Notes: generated by a model not told the origin, from the sequence alone. Positions 34,922-45,603 are shown, counted from the stretch's first letter. The stretch: DNA of 64,000 nt from Scybalousia_A sp052170555 (GCA_052170555.1 JBQNAI010000002.1:62001-126000); one strand, 5' to 3'. Numbers and translations: made by a program.

Positions 34922-37159
34922 ATGATAAAGACTGATCAGGTTACCGTTGAAACAGCCCATGAATTAGGTTTACTAACGGAAGAATTTGAAAAAATTCAAG
35001 AATATCTAGGCGGAAGAATCCCTAATTTCACAGAGTTGAGTATTTATTCAGTTATGTGGAGTGAACATGCCTCATACAAAAATAGTATCAAGTGGATAAA
35101 AAAATTACCAAAGGAAGGACAACAAATGCTAGTTGCCCCAGGTGAAGAAAATGCTGGCATGGTTGATGTAGGAGACGGTAGGGCTTGTGTATTTAAAATA
35201 GAGAGTCATAATCATCCTTGTGCAATTGAACCTTTCCAAGGTGCAGCAACAGGAGTGGGGGGTATCAATCGTGATATTTTTACAATGGGGGCTAGACCTA
35301 TTGCACAATTAAATGCTTTACGTTTTGGAAAACTTTCATCTAAACATGCAAAGCGTTTATTTAAGGGTACTGTAAAGGGTATTTCTCATTACGGCAATTC
35401 TTTTGGTGTTCCAGTACTAGGAGGAGAAGTATTTTTTGACGAATGTTTTGAAAACAATCCGTTAGTTAATGCTATGAGTGTTGGAATGATGAAGAAAGAA
35501 GACCTTATTTCGGCAATTGCAAAAGGAGCAGGGAATCCTGTTTATATAGTAGGTTCATCTACAGGAAAAGATGGTATTCACGGAGCTACATTCGCAAGTA
35601 CGGATGTCACGGAGAACTCTGCTGACGATATACCTTCTATTCAAGTTGGAGATCCTTTTCAGGAGAAATTATTAATGGAAGCTTCGCTTGAATTAGGGCG
35701 AAGTGGAGCTATTGTAGGTATGCAAGATATGGGTGCCGCAGGAATTATATGTTCTACATCCGAAATGAGCGAGAAGGGCTCTTCGGGAATGAAAATCAAC
35801 CTAGATGAAGTCCCGTTACGACAGCAAAATATTGAAGCTTGGGAGATACTTCTATCCGAATCGCAGGAGAGAATGTTAGTTGTTGTTAAGAAAGGTCAAG
35901 AAAGTGTAGTAGAAAAGATTTTTGAAAAATGGGATTTGAATTGTAAAAAGATAGGAGAAGTTATTGATGAAGACATGCTATATTTTTATTGGAAAGGAGA
36001 GTTAGTCGCAAAGGTACCTGCTTCTTCTCTTGTCCTAGGTGGTGGTGCTCCTCAGTATGATAGAGAGTATACAGAGCCTCCCTATTATGCTAAACGTAGA
36101 GAATTTTGCATAGATAAGATCGAAGAACCAACTATTGCCCAAATTAAGGAAATTGCCATAGCAATGGTAAAAAATCCTAACCTTGCTTCCAAGCGTTGGG
36201 TCATAGAACAATATGACACGATGGTAGGTACTCGTAACATGACTACTAATCGTCCTGCTGATTGTGGTATTGCAAATATCAAAGGATCCCGTAACGGTAT
36301 CGCTATGACATGTGATTGCAACTCTAGGTATGTTTACTCTGACCCATTCATTGGCACAGAAATAGCAGTTGCAGAAGCTGCTCGTAATATTGTCTGTAGT
36401 GGAGGAGAACCCTTAGCTGTAACTAATTGTTGTAATTTTGGTAACCCTTACAACCCTGAAACGTATTGGCAATTCGTTAATTCCATTAAGGGTATGACCG
36501 AAGCTTGTAAAAAATTCTCAACACCCGTTACGGGAGGCAATGTTTCATTTTATAACCAAGCGTCTATTAATGGTGTAGTAGAAGCAGTAATGCCTTCTCC
36601 TGTAATTGGTATGATTGGAACAGTAAATAAGAATAGTATTATCGGCCTTGATTTCAAACAAAAGTCTCAAAATATTTACTTATTGGGGGAAGTAGTTGAT
36701 GATATTAATTCCTCAGAGTATCTGTACTCGTATCTTGGAGTAAAATTGAGCGATGTACCTTATTTCGATATGGAGAAAGAATATCAACTTCAACAATCAG
36801 TAAAAGAACTTATCAAATCTAAAATTTTATGTTCCGCTCACGATATTTCAGATGGTGGTTTATTTATAAATTTACTTGAAAGTGCGATGGTAAAAGGGTT
36901 AGGTTTCGATATAAATACCAACAAGAATATTCGTTTAGATAGTTTCTTGTTTGGAGAAAGTCAATCTCGTATTGTAGTTACTATAAAGGAGGACAAAAAG
37001 AAAGAATTTGAAGTTGTATTAAATAAATATAATATACCTTGTTTGTTATTGGGGAAGACAACAGATGGTAATATTAAGATAAATAATGAAGATTTCGGAA
37101 GGACGTGCGAGTACAAAAAAATATTCGATAATGTTATCGGACAAGAAATGGAAAAATAA
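34922..37159 (+). CDS. purL: Phosphoribosylformylglycinamidine synthase subunit PurL (short form)
   Basis: At 745 residues this is the small bacterial PurL rather than the ~1,250-residue single-chain enzyme. It needs PurQ (glutaminase) and PurS to make FGAM from FGAR, glutamine and ATP. Conserved segments are SEHASYKNS, ESHNHPCAIEPFQGAATGVGG (~95-115), GMQDMGAAGIICSTSEM and TGGNVSFYN. A purS gene is present at 46892-47140; no purQ is in the window. It is followed 4 bp later by a peptidase gene. Confidence 0.95.
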   Translation: MIKTDQVTVETAHELGLLTEEFEKIQEYLGGRIPNFTELSIYSVMWSEHASYKNSIKWIKKLPKEGQQMLVAPGEENAGMVDVGDGRACVFKIESHNHPCAIEPFQGAATGVGGINRDIFTMGARPIAQLNALRFGKLSSKHAKRLFKGTVKGISHYGNSFGVPVLGGEVFFDECFENNPLVNAMSVGMMKKEDLISAIAKGAGNPVYIVGSSTGKDGIHGATFASTDVTENSADDIPSIQVGDPFQEKLLMEASLELGRSGAIVGMQDMGAAGIICSTSEMSEKGSSGMKINLDEVPLRQQNIEAWEILLSESQERMLVVVKKGQESVVEKIFEKWDLNCKKIGEVIDEDMLYFYWKGELVAKVPASSLVLGGGAPQYDREYTEPPYYAKRREFCIDKIEEPTIAQIKEIAIAMVKNPNLASKRWVIEQYDTMVGTRNMTTNRPADCGIANIKGSRNGIAMTCDCNSRYVYSDPFIGTEIAVAEAARNIVCSGGEPLAVTNCCNFGNPYNPETYWQFVNSIKGMTEACKKFSTPVTGGNVSFYNQASINGVVEAVMPSPVIGMIGTVNKNSIIGLDFKQKSQNIYLLGEVVDDINSSEYLYSYLGVKLSDVPYFDMEKEYQLQQSVKELIKSKILCSAHDISDGGLFINLLESAMVKGLGFDINTNKNIRLDSFLFGESQSRIVVTIKEDKKKEFEVVLNKYNIPCLLLGKTTDGNIKINNEDFGRTCEYKKIFDNVIGQEMEK

Positions 37160-37163
37160 TTAA

Positions 37164-38555
37164 ATGATGAAAAGAATAATTTCAATAGTATTAGTAATAG
37201 GAATATCTTTATCTATCTTTGCTCAGAATAAAATAGGAGGCATATCAACAAATGATTTGAATAGGATAAAGGATATTTACGAAAAAAGTAATAGCAATAA
37301 TAAAGTTTTAGGGAAAATAATTGCTAATAATGATATACGTAAATTAGCAATCAATCCTCATAATAAAATCAAAGTAAATGGTGATTTTTCTAATAGGGTC
37401 CCTAATAAAGGTATAACCGATCAAAAACAGAGTGGAAGATGTTGGATGTTTAGCGGATTCAATGTATTACGTAATAAAATGATACAAGATTATAACTTAG
37501 GAACTTTTGAACTTTCACAGAACTATTTATTTTTCTATGATCAATTAGAGAAGAGTAATTTGTTTCTATCTTTAATCATTAAACATAAAAATGAACCATT
37601 GACAAGTAAAAATAACGAATGGCTACTAAAAAATGTTCTTTCCGATGGCGGAACATTCTGCGGAGTTATTGATTTGGTAACTAAATACGGAGTTGCCCCT
37701 GCTTCAGTTGTCCCAGAGACATATAACTCTAACAATACCTCAAGAATAGATGACCTCATTATTTTAAAGTTAAAAGAATACGCACTTGAATTGCGATCTA
37801 TAAGAGTAGACATAGAAAAACGTAAGATAGAAATGCTTGGTCAAATATATAGCATGCTTGTTATGGCTTATGGAGAGCCTATAAACGAATTTAGATATAC
37901 TTTAAAAGATGAAAATGGTAAAGTTATAACTAACAATGAACTTTTTACACCAAAAAGTTTTTATAATAAGTTTATAGGTATTGACCTTATTAATACTTAT
38001 GTTATGCTTATGAACGATCCTTCTAGAGATTATTACAAACTATACGAGATAGAGAACGATAGACATACCATGGATGGTCATAATTGGCAATATATCAATT
38101 TGCCAATTAATGATATTAAAACTTGTGCTATCAATTCCATAAAAGATTCTACTTTAATGTATTTTTCATGCGATGTCGGTAAAAGTTTGGATAATGATGC
38201 TGGAACTTTGGATTTGAATAACTTTGATTACGAAACACTTTTGGGCGTCAAATTTGGTATGAATAAAAAACAAAGAATAGAAACTTTTGCTTCCGGATCT
38301 TCACACGCAATGACATTGGTTGCTGTTGATATTGATTCTACTAATAACCAACCTACAAAATGGATGGTAGAAAATTCTTGGGGAGTATCCTCGGGGTATC
38401 AAGGTCATTTAATAATGACTGATGAATGGTTCGAAGAATACATGTTTCGCTTAGTAGTTGACAAAAAGTATGTCCCAAAAAATATTTTGGAAATTTTGAA
38501 TCAAAAACCAACTATGCTACCTCCTTGGGATCCAATGTTCTTAGATAATAACTAA
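37164..38555 (+). CDS. Secreted C1-family (bleomycin hydrolase/PepC-like) cysteine peptidase
   Basis: A 463-residue papain-fold peptidase with an N-terminal signal peptide (residues 1-20, cut before QNK). The catalytic Cys is C93 in QSGRCWMFSG, the catalytic His is in SSHAMTLVAVD (~380) and the Asn in MVENSWG (~397). The family trims oligopeptides as an aminopeptidase. The signal peptide suggests a periplasmic location, as for the Bacteroidales homologues. It may be cotranscribed with purL, though no metabolic link is obvious. Confidence 0.92.
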   Translation: MMKRIISIVLVIGISLSIFAQNKIGGISTNDLNRIKDIYEKSNSNNKVLGKIIANNDIRKLAINPHNKIKVNGDFSNRVPNKGITDQKQSGRCWMFSGFNVLRNKMIQDYNLGTFELSQNYLFFYDQLEKSNLFLSLIIKHKNEPLTSKNNEWLLKNVLSDGGTFCGVIDLVTKYGVAPASVVPETYNSNNTSRIDDLIILKLKEYALELRSIRVDIEKRKIEMLGQIYSMLVMAYGEPINEFRYTLKDENGKVITNNELFTPKSFYNKFIGIDLINTYVMLMNDPSRDYYKLYEIENDRHTMDGHNWQYINLPINDIKTCAINSIKDSTLMYFSCDVGKSLDNDAGTLDLNNFDYETLLGVKFGMNKKQRIETFASGSSHAMTLVAVDIDSTNNQPTKWMVENSWGVSSGYQGHLIMTDEWFEEYMFRLVVDKKYVPKNILEILNQKPTMLPPWDPMFLDNN

Positions 38556-38577
38556 TATCAGATTCAGATTATTATAA

Positions 38578-39267
38578 ATGCAATTTCTTACATACATATT
38601 ACTATTAGTTTGTATCGGCTGTATAAATAGCAACTCTACTTACGCATTGTCATGTATACAAAACATAAATGACACAACTTTATCTGATACTATCTTTGAG
38701 GAGGAGAAAGAATATGATATAGAATCTTCTATTCTGGAAATTGAAAGTGAAGAAGCACAGCAAAGTGTAGATATTGTTAATAATATTTTGGATATAACAG
38801 CAGAATTGGAAGCAGTAGATTCTCTTTCTCTTCATTTCGCTTTGTATAAGGGTGATAGTATCATAACATATTATGATGACGATGAACAGAATAAAATATT
38901 TCAAAAATTTGATATTATAAGAAGCAAAGATAACGAGGATTACTCTTTTACTTTTATACGTCAAACTATTTTCAATGAGAATAATCAAGCGTGGGATTTC
39001 ATATACGAAAGAATATATAACCAAGATGGTAAGCTTATTTTTTTCGTTCGTGAATATAATACTTACAATTCTGGATGTGCAGAAGTTTCTTTTGAACGTA
39101 GTGAATATTATTACTCGTCCTCAGGACAGTTATCAAAAAAAACGCATGAAATATTTGATTCTAATCACAATGCTTTGGATTTAGATCATTGTTCTATGGA
39201 AAGAGAAATTTATGAACAATATTTAACTTATCAAGAATTTATCGCAAAATATCCTTTACCATTGTAA
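38578..39267 (+). CDS. Exported protein of unknown function
   Basis: Not recognised. It has 229 residues with a hydrophobic N-terminus (1-22). LVCIGC at ~11-16 could be a lipobox, or the TYA-L site at ~23 a signal-peptidase I site. The rest is acidic, with many Glu, Asp and Ser, and contains repeated Y/F-rich beta-type segments (YSFTFIRQTIF, FFVREYNTYN, YYYSSSGQLSKKTHEIF). This resembles toxin-repeat-like beta structure only loosely. Its stop overlaps the coaX start (TAATG), so it is likely in the coaX transcript. A periplasmic or outer-membrane-associated role is inferred. Confidence 0.75.
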   Translation: MQFLTYILLLVCIGCINSNSTYALSCIQNINDTTLSDTIFEEEKEYDIESSILEIESEEAQQSVDIVNNILDITAELEAVDSLSLHFALYKGDSIITYYDDDEQNKIFQKFDIIRSKDNEDYSFTFIRQTIFNENNQAWDFIYERIYNQDGKLIFFVREYNTYNSGCAEVSFERSEYYYSSSGQLSKKTHEIFDSNHNALDLDHCSMEREIYEQYLTYQEFIAKYPLPL

Positions 39268-40037
39268 TGTTACTTGTTTTCGATAGAGGAAATACGACTG
39301 ATAAGTTTGTGGTCTTTGAGGGAGATAATATTGTTTTTAATTCCTCTGAAGAAATCTTGACCTTTACAGAAATAAAGTGCGATGTTAATAAATTCTTTCT
39401 TGACATTAGTAGATTCTTTTCAGAAAAGAATTTCCATATTCGTTATTGCATTTTTTCATCTGTAAGAAATCAACAAGATAATGCAAGTTTTATCAGTGCA
39501 GCATCGCAATTTTACAAAATTGAGCAAATAAATATACAGATGTCATTACCGATAATTAATTTATACAAAAGTCAGAATTTAGGTATGGATAGATTAGCTG
39601 CAATTATTGGTGCAAATAAGTTGTTCGGAAATAATGTACTTGTTATAGATGCTGGTACTTGTTTAACTTTTGATTACTTGGATACAAATAATCGTTATTT
39701 GGGAGGTAGTATATCTCCAGGTTTTAGGATAAAATATGAAGCTTTATATAATTTTACGGCAAATTTACCGTTAATTAACAGTGTTGACGAAATAGATTTG
39801 GTAGGTAATAGTACGGATAGTTGTATAAAAAGTGGTGTTATCAATGGGACTATCGCTGAAATAGAACAGATGATTAGTCTTTACAAAAAAAGATTTCCAG
39901 GTGTGAATATTATACTTACTGGAGGGGATAGTTCATTTATTAAATCCAAACTTACAACCAACATAATTGAAGAAAAAAATCTTGTCTTTTGGGGACTAAA
40001 AAATATATATGAATTTAATGAAAAAAATCACAAATAG
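39267..40037 (+). CDS. coaX: Type III pantothenate kinase
   Basis: A 256-residue ASKHA-fold kinase, the first step of coenzyme A synthesis. The N-terminal phosphate motif is DRGNT (6-10, usually DxGNT), LGMDRLAAIIGA (~108) and DAGTCLTFDY (~125) follow, and GGSISPG and ILTGGDS complete the family motifs. Both ends overlap neighbours: the upstream stop and the outer-membrane protein start. The arrangement coaX, outer-membrane protein, TPR protein, lptC is a known Bacteroidales neighbourhood. Confidence 0.93.
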   Translation: MLLVFDRGNTTDKFVVFEGDNIVFNSSEEILTFTEIKCDVNKFFLDISRFFSEKNFHIRYCIFSSVRNQQDNASFISAASQFYKIEQINIQMSLPIINLYKSQNLGMDRLAAIIGANKLFGNNVLVIDAGTCLTFDYLDTNNRYLGGSISPGFRIKYEALYNFTANLPLINSVDEIDLVGNSTDSCIKSGVINGTIAEIEQMISLYKKRFPGVNIILTGGDSSFIKSKLTTNIIEEKNLVFWGLKNIYEFNEKNHK

Positions 40038-41337
40038 TCTGTTATTCACTGTGGCAACAGTGTTATTATTATCTTATTCCAATATTACAAATGCACAATA
40101 CTCAATAAGTTCTCCTTATTCTCGTTTTGGGGTAGGATATGATAATGCAGGTAAGAGTGCAACTTTACTTTCTATGGGAGGGGTGGGTTATGCTCTTGCA
40201 AAAGATAATGAGATAAATTTACAAAATGCGGCCTCTTTTTCAGCAGTTGGACAGCAAAGTTTTGTTTTCAATATGGGATTTGATTTAATTTGGAGAAATT
40301 TATCAAACAGGATTAAATCTTCCGATGCTTTTGTTGCATCTCTAAGCTCTATCGCTATTGCTTTTCCTATACTTGACAGATTGAAAATAGGAGCGTATTT
40401 ATCCCCTTTAACCGATGTTAATTATTTAGGTTCTGATACTATATTATCTGATATTAACAGAGTTAAAACTTTCAATGGAAACGGAGGAATAGATAAAGTC
40501 GGTCTCGGATTATCCTATCAACCTATTAAAACGTTAAAACATAATCTATCCATAGGAGCGAACTTATCTTATAAGTTTGGTAATATTTATCGTAGTTCTT
40601 CATTAGAATTTTTAACAAAAAAAGATTCTGTCGGAGGACTACACGATACAATCGGATTTTTTGATAATAAAGTAGAAAAAAATTATAATATCTCATCTTT
40701 CGGTATAGATTTTGGAATGCTATATTTCTACACATTAAACAATTCTGATAAAGTAGGAATAGGTATAACATTTACCCCCGAACATAGATTACATGCGGAC
40801 AAAAAACAAATGTTTTATACCTACTATACGTACGGCACTATAAAATATGTACAAGATACTTTGTCATATTCAAAAAAAGATATCAAGATAAAAATGCCTA
40901 TGAAAATAGGTCTGGGATTGTCATACGATAGATCAAATAAACTATTTGCAGAAATAGATTTTACATATACTCAGTGGAGCAAATTTGATTTTGAGATGCA
41001 GGAAGCAAATCTTTTAAAAGACAGTTGGTTGGTAAATATGGGTATGGAATACATTCCTAACATATCTGGTAATATGTATTACGAAAAGGTTGCATATCGT
41101 TTAGGTATGCACTATGATAATGGTCATATTTTTTTGCAAAATAAACGAATTACCGACATTGGTATAAGTCTTGGTATTGCACTCCCTATAAAGAAATTGG
41201 GGACAAAAATAAATATTGGTTTTGAATACGGCACACAAGGAACAGCAGAAAATAATCTAATTAAGGAGAATTATTTTCGTATCAGTTTATCCTTATCTGC
41301 AAAAGACAGATGGTTTGTTAAAAGAAGATACCAATAA
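40018..41337 (+). CDS. Outer-membrane beta-barrel protein
   Basis: A 439-residue protein with a signal peptide (MKKITNSLLF start, cleavage after TNA). The mature start YSISSPYSRFGVGYDNAG and GGVGYAL are typical of a Bacteroidetes family of FadL/OmpP1-like or PorV-like barrels. Alternating hydrophobic beta-strands run through to a C-terminal aromatic segment (NYFRISLSLSAKDRWF). The start is taken at 40018; a second ATG three codons upstream (40009) also overlaps coaX. Transport substrate unknown. Confidence 0.85.
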   Translation: MKKITNSLLFTVATVLLLSYSNITNAQYSISSPYSRFGVGYDNAGKSATLLSMGGVGYALAKDNEINLQNAASFSAVGQQSFVFNMGFDLIWRNLSNRIKSSDAFVASLSSIAIAFPILDRLKIGAYLSPLTDVNYLGSDTILSDINRVKTFNGNGGIDKVGLGLSYQPIKTLKHNLSIGANLSYKFGNIYRSSSLEFLTKKDSVGGLHDTIGFFDNKVEKNYNISSFGIDFGMLYFYTLNNSDKVGIGITFTPEHRLHADKKQMFYTYYTYGTIKYVQDTLSYSKKDIKIKMPMKIGLGLSYDRSNKLFAEIDFTYTQWSKFDFEMQEANLLKDSWLVNMGMEYIPNISGNMYYEKVAYRLGMHYDNGHIFLQNKRITDIGISLGIALPIKKLGTKINIGFEYGTQGTAENNLIKENYFRISLSLSAKDRWFVKRRYQ

Positions 41338-41376
41338 AATAGACAATTAATAGTTAAAAAACAATCATAAGAAAAG

Positions 41377-42732
41377 ATGAAAAAGACAGCATTAGTACTA
41401 GCGTTGATATTTGTTTTAGGAATAACAAATGTGAATGCACAACGTTTTGGCAAGACTCCTCAAGATAGTATAGAGTGTTTGATGAATAATTCTTTATTCA
41501 AGGAATTCTATAAGCAAAAAGAATACAAAGATGCTTATGAACCATGGAAAAAAGTTTTGGAAATTTGCCCTAAATATCACATAAATACATACAGACAGGG
41601 ATATAATATTTTGGTAAATCTTTATAAGACTGCAACACCAGAAGAAAAAGACCAGTATTTTAACGATATGCTTTTGATGTATGATAAATGGGGAGACTTT
41701 GATGGAGAAGTATGGAATGCAACAGCGAGAAAAGCGGAATGGTATGAACAATGCAAACCAAACGAACAGGAAAAGATCTATAATCTGTTTAAACAAGCAA
41801 AAGAAATTGCTGATAAAAATAACGCTTTATTAGATCAAGTGTTCTGTGTTAAGTATCTTAGAGCAACTATCAATTATCTTACCTCTTCCAATGCAAGTAA
41901 AGAACAATGGTCTGACCTTTTTGATGTATATGATTACGCTTCCAATGCAATGGAACAGTCATTGACAAACTCTTCCAATGAATTAGATATTGTTACTCAG
42001 AAGAATGATACAAAGGCGATAGGAAAACTTCAAAAAGAAGTAGATAATACAAGGATTAATATCAATGCTCTTGAAACTCTGATAGAACCTTTTGCTTCTT
42101 GTGAGAAAATTGTTCCGATTTATGAAGACCGTTTCAATGCAAATCCTAATGATCTCACTCTATTGAAGAAAATTACAACTAATATGGAGCGTAAAGGTTG
42201 TACGAAAGAAGACCTGTTTTTGAAAGCAACAGAGAATCTTCATAAACTAGAGCCTACTCCTAAAACTGCATCTTTAATGGGACAAATGCTTATAGGCAAA
42301 GGTCAATTTGCCGATGCCATTCAATATTTAGAAGAGGCAGAGAAGACTGCTCCTGAGGCCAGTGTTAAAACTAAGTCTGCACTAGCCTTGGCTAACGCTT
42401 TATTAAAGATTAAGAATTTCTCTGCTGCACGTGAAGCGGCCAGAAGGGCAATCTCCTATGATAAATCTTATGCAGGCAAAGCATCCATTCTAATCGCTAA
42501 TATGTATCTTGCTACAGGTGGTAGAGAAGCGGCTTGGGCTGCGTATGAAGAGGCTGCACGTGCAAAGTCCATTGACCCTTCTGTGTCTACAGATGCTCAA
42601 AAGATAATGAGTGCTGCTCATTCTAGATTCCCACTGAAACAAGATATATTCTTTGAAGGTAAGAGTGCAGGATCTTCTGTCGGCGTTGGTGGTTGGATTG
42701 GAGGTTCTGCTACGATAAGGACAAGAGATTAA
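41377..42732 (+). CDS. Periplasmic tetratricopeptide-repeat protein
   Basis: A 451-residue protein with a clear signal peptide (1-21, cut after VNA). The body is helical with TPR-like repeats. The best are near the C-terminus: AKTASLMGQMLIGKGQFADA (~288-307), LANALLKIKNFSAAREAARR and IANMYLATGGREAAWAAYEE. The end is Gly-rich (SVGVGGWIGGS). It lies between the outer-membrane protein and lptC, its stop overlapping the lptC start (TAATG). A scaffolding role in envelope assembly is plausible but not shown. Confidence 0.85.
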   Translation: MKKTALVLALIFVLGITNVNAQRFGKTPQDSIECLMNNSLFKEFYKQKEYKDAYEPWKKVLEICPKYHINTYRQGYNILVNLYKTATPEEKDQYFNDMLLMYDKWGDFDGEVWNATARKAEWYEQCKPNEQEKIYNLFKQAKEIADKNNALLDQVFCVKYLRATINYLTSSNASKEQWSDLFDVYDYASNAMEQSLTNSSNELDIVTQKNDTKAIGKLQKEVDNTRININALETLIEPFASCEKIVPIYEDRFNANPNDLTLLKKITTNMERKGCTKEDLFLKATENLHKLEPTPKTASLMGQMLIGKGQFADAIQYLEEAEKTAPEASVKTKSALALANALLKIKNFSAAREAARRAISYDKSYAGKASILIANMYLATGGREAAWAAYEEAARAKSIDPSVSTDAQKIMSAAHSRFPLKQDIFFEGKSAGSSVGVGGWIGGSATIRTRD

Positions 42733-43325
42733 TGAATAGTTTAATAATATATCATAAGATATGGGCAAGCCTTATTGGAATATTGTCCATATCTTTTATA
42801 TTTTTATGTTGTTCAAAAGAAAAAACTTATCAACCAAATAAAGATTTCCATAAAAAACCTGTACAAACTTTATGTAATATAACTCTTTACAAAAGTGAAG
42901 AAGGGCAAGTATATGCTCGTTTGCATTCTCCTATTGTGGAATACTTTTCTTCCGATAGTCTGCATACTCGTTTAGATAGTTCGCGTACTGTTTTCCCTAA
43001 TGGTATCAGTATTTTGTTTTACAATAAAGATATGTCTGCAAAAGCTTTCTTAACTGCACATTACGCTATCAATTATACAGCCAATTCAAATATAGTATAT
43101 TTACGAGATTCAATAAAAATAATCAATTTCAATGGACACGATACTATTTATTGCAAAGATTTGTATTGGAATCAGGATCAAAAAGTTGTTTATTCACACA
43201 AACCTATACGTCGTTATAATATAGGAGGGGAGAGTTTTGGAGAAGGGTTGATAGCGAATGAACAGTTTGATAGTGTAACCGTGATCCATCCTCATGGTAA
43301 GGAGAGTTTCACGGATACGGATTAA
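42732..43325 (+). CDS. lptC: LPS export protein LptC
   Basis: A 197-residue protein with an N-terminal membrane helix or lipobox-like FLCC segment (~30-35), followed by a beta-jellyroll OstA/LptC-type domain. Segments YKSEEGQVYARLHSPIVEYF and IYCKDLYWNQDQKVVYSHKP (~140-160) are characteristic. LptC hands LPS from the LptBFG transporter to LptA. Together with lptD and lpxB in this window it shows that LPS is still made. The start is the ATG at 42732 overlapping the TPR stop. No gene follows for 1.1 kb. Confidence 0.9.
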   Translation: MNSLIIYHKIWASLIGILSISFIFLCCSKEKTYQPNKDFHKKPVQTLCNITLYKSEEGQVYARLHSPIVEYFSSDSLHTRLDSSRTVFPNGISILFYNKDMSAKAFLTAHYAINYTANSNIVYLRDSIKIINFNGHDTIYCKDLYWNQDQKVVYSHKPIRRYNIGGESFGEGLIANEQFDSVTVIHPHGKESFTDTD

Positions 43326-43867
43326 CGTTCCTTACATTTATCTTAAATCCGTATTTAATCTTCATTTGTATGTGGGAAATGTTTAATTTATCAATTTCCC
43401 TTAGATAATTTAATTAGTTTGCAGATCGTTTATCTATAAACGACTCTGTCCATTATTTCCTTTTTAGCAATTTAATTTGTATATCCTAAATTATCAACTC
43501 CGCACTGTAATTTATCAGATAGATTTCTTTTATTTGAAAGTTGAATTAATAATATTTTCATTGCTATCTTGTAATATTGTAAATATGTACAATTTAAATT
43601 TGATGTACATAGATTATCAGATTATTTATTGTATGTTTAATGTTGCAGGTTGGTTAGACATTTTAGTCCCTCAAAAACATTAATATGTCTTTTTAGTATC
43701 ATCTATATATTAATTTACTAGCAGTTTTATACTCTTAATATATAGAACAACTGTCACGTCCTCTTGGTAAAAATGTAATTTGATTAATATTTGGCATTCT
43801 TAGACTACTGAAAATCTCAACCAAGTGCATAAAAGTTTTCTTACAATAAAAAATATTAAAAAAATAA
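43326..43867. other. Non-coding gap between lptC and the long repeat
   Basis: No frame with protein-like character or gene remnant could be recognised. A 68-codon frame at 43477-43683 is hydrophobic and low-complexity and is judged to be chance. In related genomes lptC is usually followed by further envelope genes, so this may be a site of gene loss. Confidence 0.45.
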
Positions 43868-44438
43868 TTAACGGTCTTTTTGTATAACACAAAATAGTTG
43901 TCTTTGATATTTAAGCAATTGTAAAATTATTTGAAACAGTCATTGTGCAAGAAAATTTGTCTCAATTTTTTATCGGACCAATATTAAATCCCTCCAAAGA
44001 CTTCAAAAGTACAAAAATTTATACCTAACACATCTAAACATTCATCGGAAATCTTTAAATCAATATATGATTACCTATTATAAAGAAATAAAAATCTTTA
44101 TAATAAGTATACCATTCAACCCTATGTCCCAAATGATTCTAGTGTTCATTAAAATGATTTCAAGTATCTACTGAAAATATTTAATTATAACATATAATAC
44201 TTGTAAAAAAACGCAGTAATTCTCTACAAATACATTTTAATTTGATATAAATATTTATTTTTTTTATCAACAGTTTGTACTCCCTAAAAAAAACAAAAAT
44301 CAACTGAAATTTATAATATAAATGAGAAAAATCTAAAACAGATAATCTAAATCTCACTAAAAGAAACAAGATCATCAATCTGATGATGATAAACAATAAC
44401 TAGATAATTAAAAAAATGAGCAATCAACTCTCAAAAAA
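43868..44438. repeat. Long intergenic repeat, copy 2 (partner at 1251-1876)
   Basis: Identical to 1251-1807 except one base (A at 44404 against G at 1787). It then lacks the 51-bp segment present in copy 1 and rejoins at ATCAACTCTCAAAAAA (44423-44438). It ends 13 bp before the stop of the leftward SpoIID gene, so any transcript of that gene runs straight into it. Near-perfect conservation of non-coding DNA implies recent copying, gene conversion or selection. Confidence 0.95.
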
Positions 44439-44451
44439 TGAAAAAAGTAAA

Positions 44452-45585
44452 TTAATTTAAAATTGATTTGATACGAACACCTTGATAATAATATTCTATA
44501 ACCTCCCAATATTCATAGCCATCTGCACACATCTTAGCGGCTCCCTCTTGACTCATACCAACACCGTGTCCATAACCACGACCTCTGAGTTTTACATTGC
44601 TCCCCCACGGAATTACGTCAAAAAAAGTACTCTTCAATTTGAAATCTTTACGAACTTGTGTCAATGGAATGCTAAATATTTTAGATTTACGCCCCTCCGC
44701 TTGTGAAAAATTCAAAAGTTCTCGCTTGATATTATAATCATTAATATCAACTCCCAATTTTTTGAAATAGTTCAACCATTCTTTTTCTTTGAATTCCTCC
44801 TCCCATTGTGCATTAGAGCCTCCTATTGAAAAAGAATCAGTAACTGACCGCAGGTAAGAAATCTTGTTACTCCAAACATCTTCGCTATTAGCCGTCTGTC
44901 CCCCACTATTTGAATGAAAAAGAGTCTCTATAATCTTATCATTCTCGTCAACAATAATCTCATTAGTAGTAGTTGCTGCTCCTTCTATACATTGCGATTT
45001 ATTCGCACGCGAAAGATATACTTGACAATTGATGTCATCACACAGATTATAACCTTCCTTTGCGTGTTTATCCCAAAAACGCATCATATAACTTCTACAA
45101 CAAATTGCTTGTACTTTAAAAAATTCTACATTATCACTCGTACCTCCTGCCTCGCTCTGTATAACACCAGCTAAGTAGTTATTTTGCATAACATCATTAA
45201 TTAGAAACAAATACTTCTTATCCTTTGTTAATTTAACAATAAGATTATTATCGTAACGTCTCATCTTAGCATTTGTAGGAGTAATCTGAAAAAAACATTT
45301 TAAATCTTCACTGTTAATTCTAACAGAATCACAACTGAATGCAGCATTGTTATTAATGACAACACGGATTTTTCCATTACTAATCCCCAAAATTATCTTA
45401 TCTTGCTTTTTTAACTTAATCGTTTCATTCAAAACATAATTGCCAAATGAAGGAACAATACTAATTTGCGAAATATTATTGGTTGAAAATATTCTAATAC
45501 GAAGGTTCTGTGCGTATAGATTTTCTGAATTGCAAAATATGAAATATACAATCGTAACAATAAACAAGAAAAATATCTTTTTCAT
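44452..45585 (-). CDS. SpoIID/LytB-domain protein
   Basis: A 377-residue exported protein (signal peptide 1-25, cut near LYAQ). The SpoIID domain covers about residues 135-375, with YLAGVIQSEAGGTSDNVEFFKVQA, SNSGGQTANSEDVW and the C-terminal GRGYGHGVGMSQEGA. SpoIID proteins in endospore formers are lytic transglycosylases cutting denuded glycan strands. Homologues outside Firmicutes are called amidase enhancers (LytB). Here a wall-remodelling role is inferred. It is 18 bp from queA and probably cotranscribed. Confidence 0.9.
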   Translation of the reverse strand: MKKIFFLFIVTIVYFIFCNSENLYAQNLRIRIFSTNNISQISIVPSFGNYVLNETIKLKKQDKIILGISNGKIRVVINNNAAFSCDSVRINSEDLKCFFQITPTNAKMRRYDNNLIVKLTKDKKYLFLINDVMQNNYLAGVIQSEAGGTSDNVEFFKVQAICCRSYMMRFWDKHAKEGYNLCDDINCQVYLSRANKSQCIEGAATTTNEIIVDENDKIIETLFHSNSGGQTANSEDVWSNKISYLRSVTDSFSIGGSNAQWEEEFKEKEWLNYFKKLGVDINDYNIKRELLNFSQAEGRKSKIFSIPLTQVRKDFKLKSTFFDVIPWGSNVKLRGRGYGHGVGMSQEGAAKMCADGYEYWEVIEYYYQGVRIKSILN

Positions 45586-45603
45586 ATCTTATTAAACTAT
45601 TAT

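Noticed and set aside
43477..43683. 68-codon plus-strand frame after lptC
   Set aside because: Low-complexity hydrophobic translation in AT-rich DNA with no recognisable motif or neighbour link; judged to be chance.
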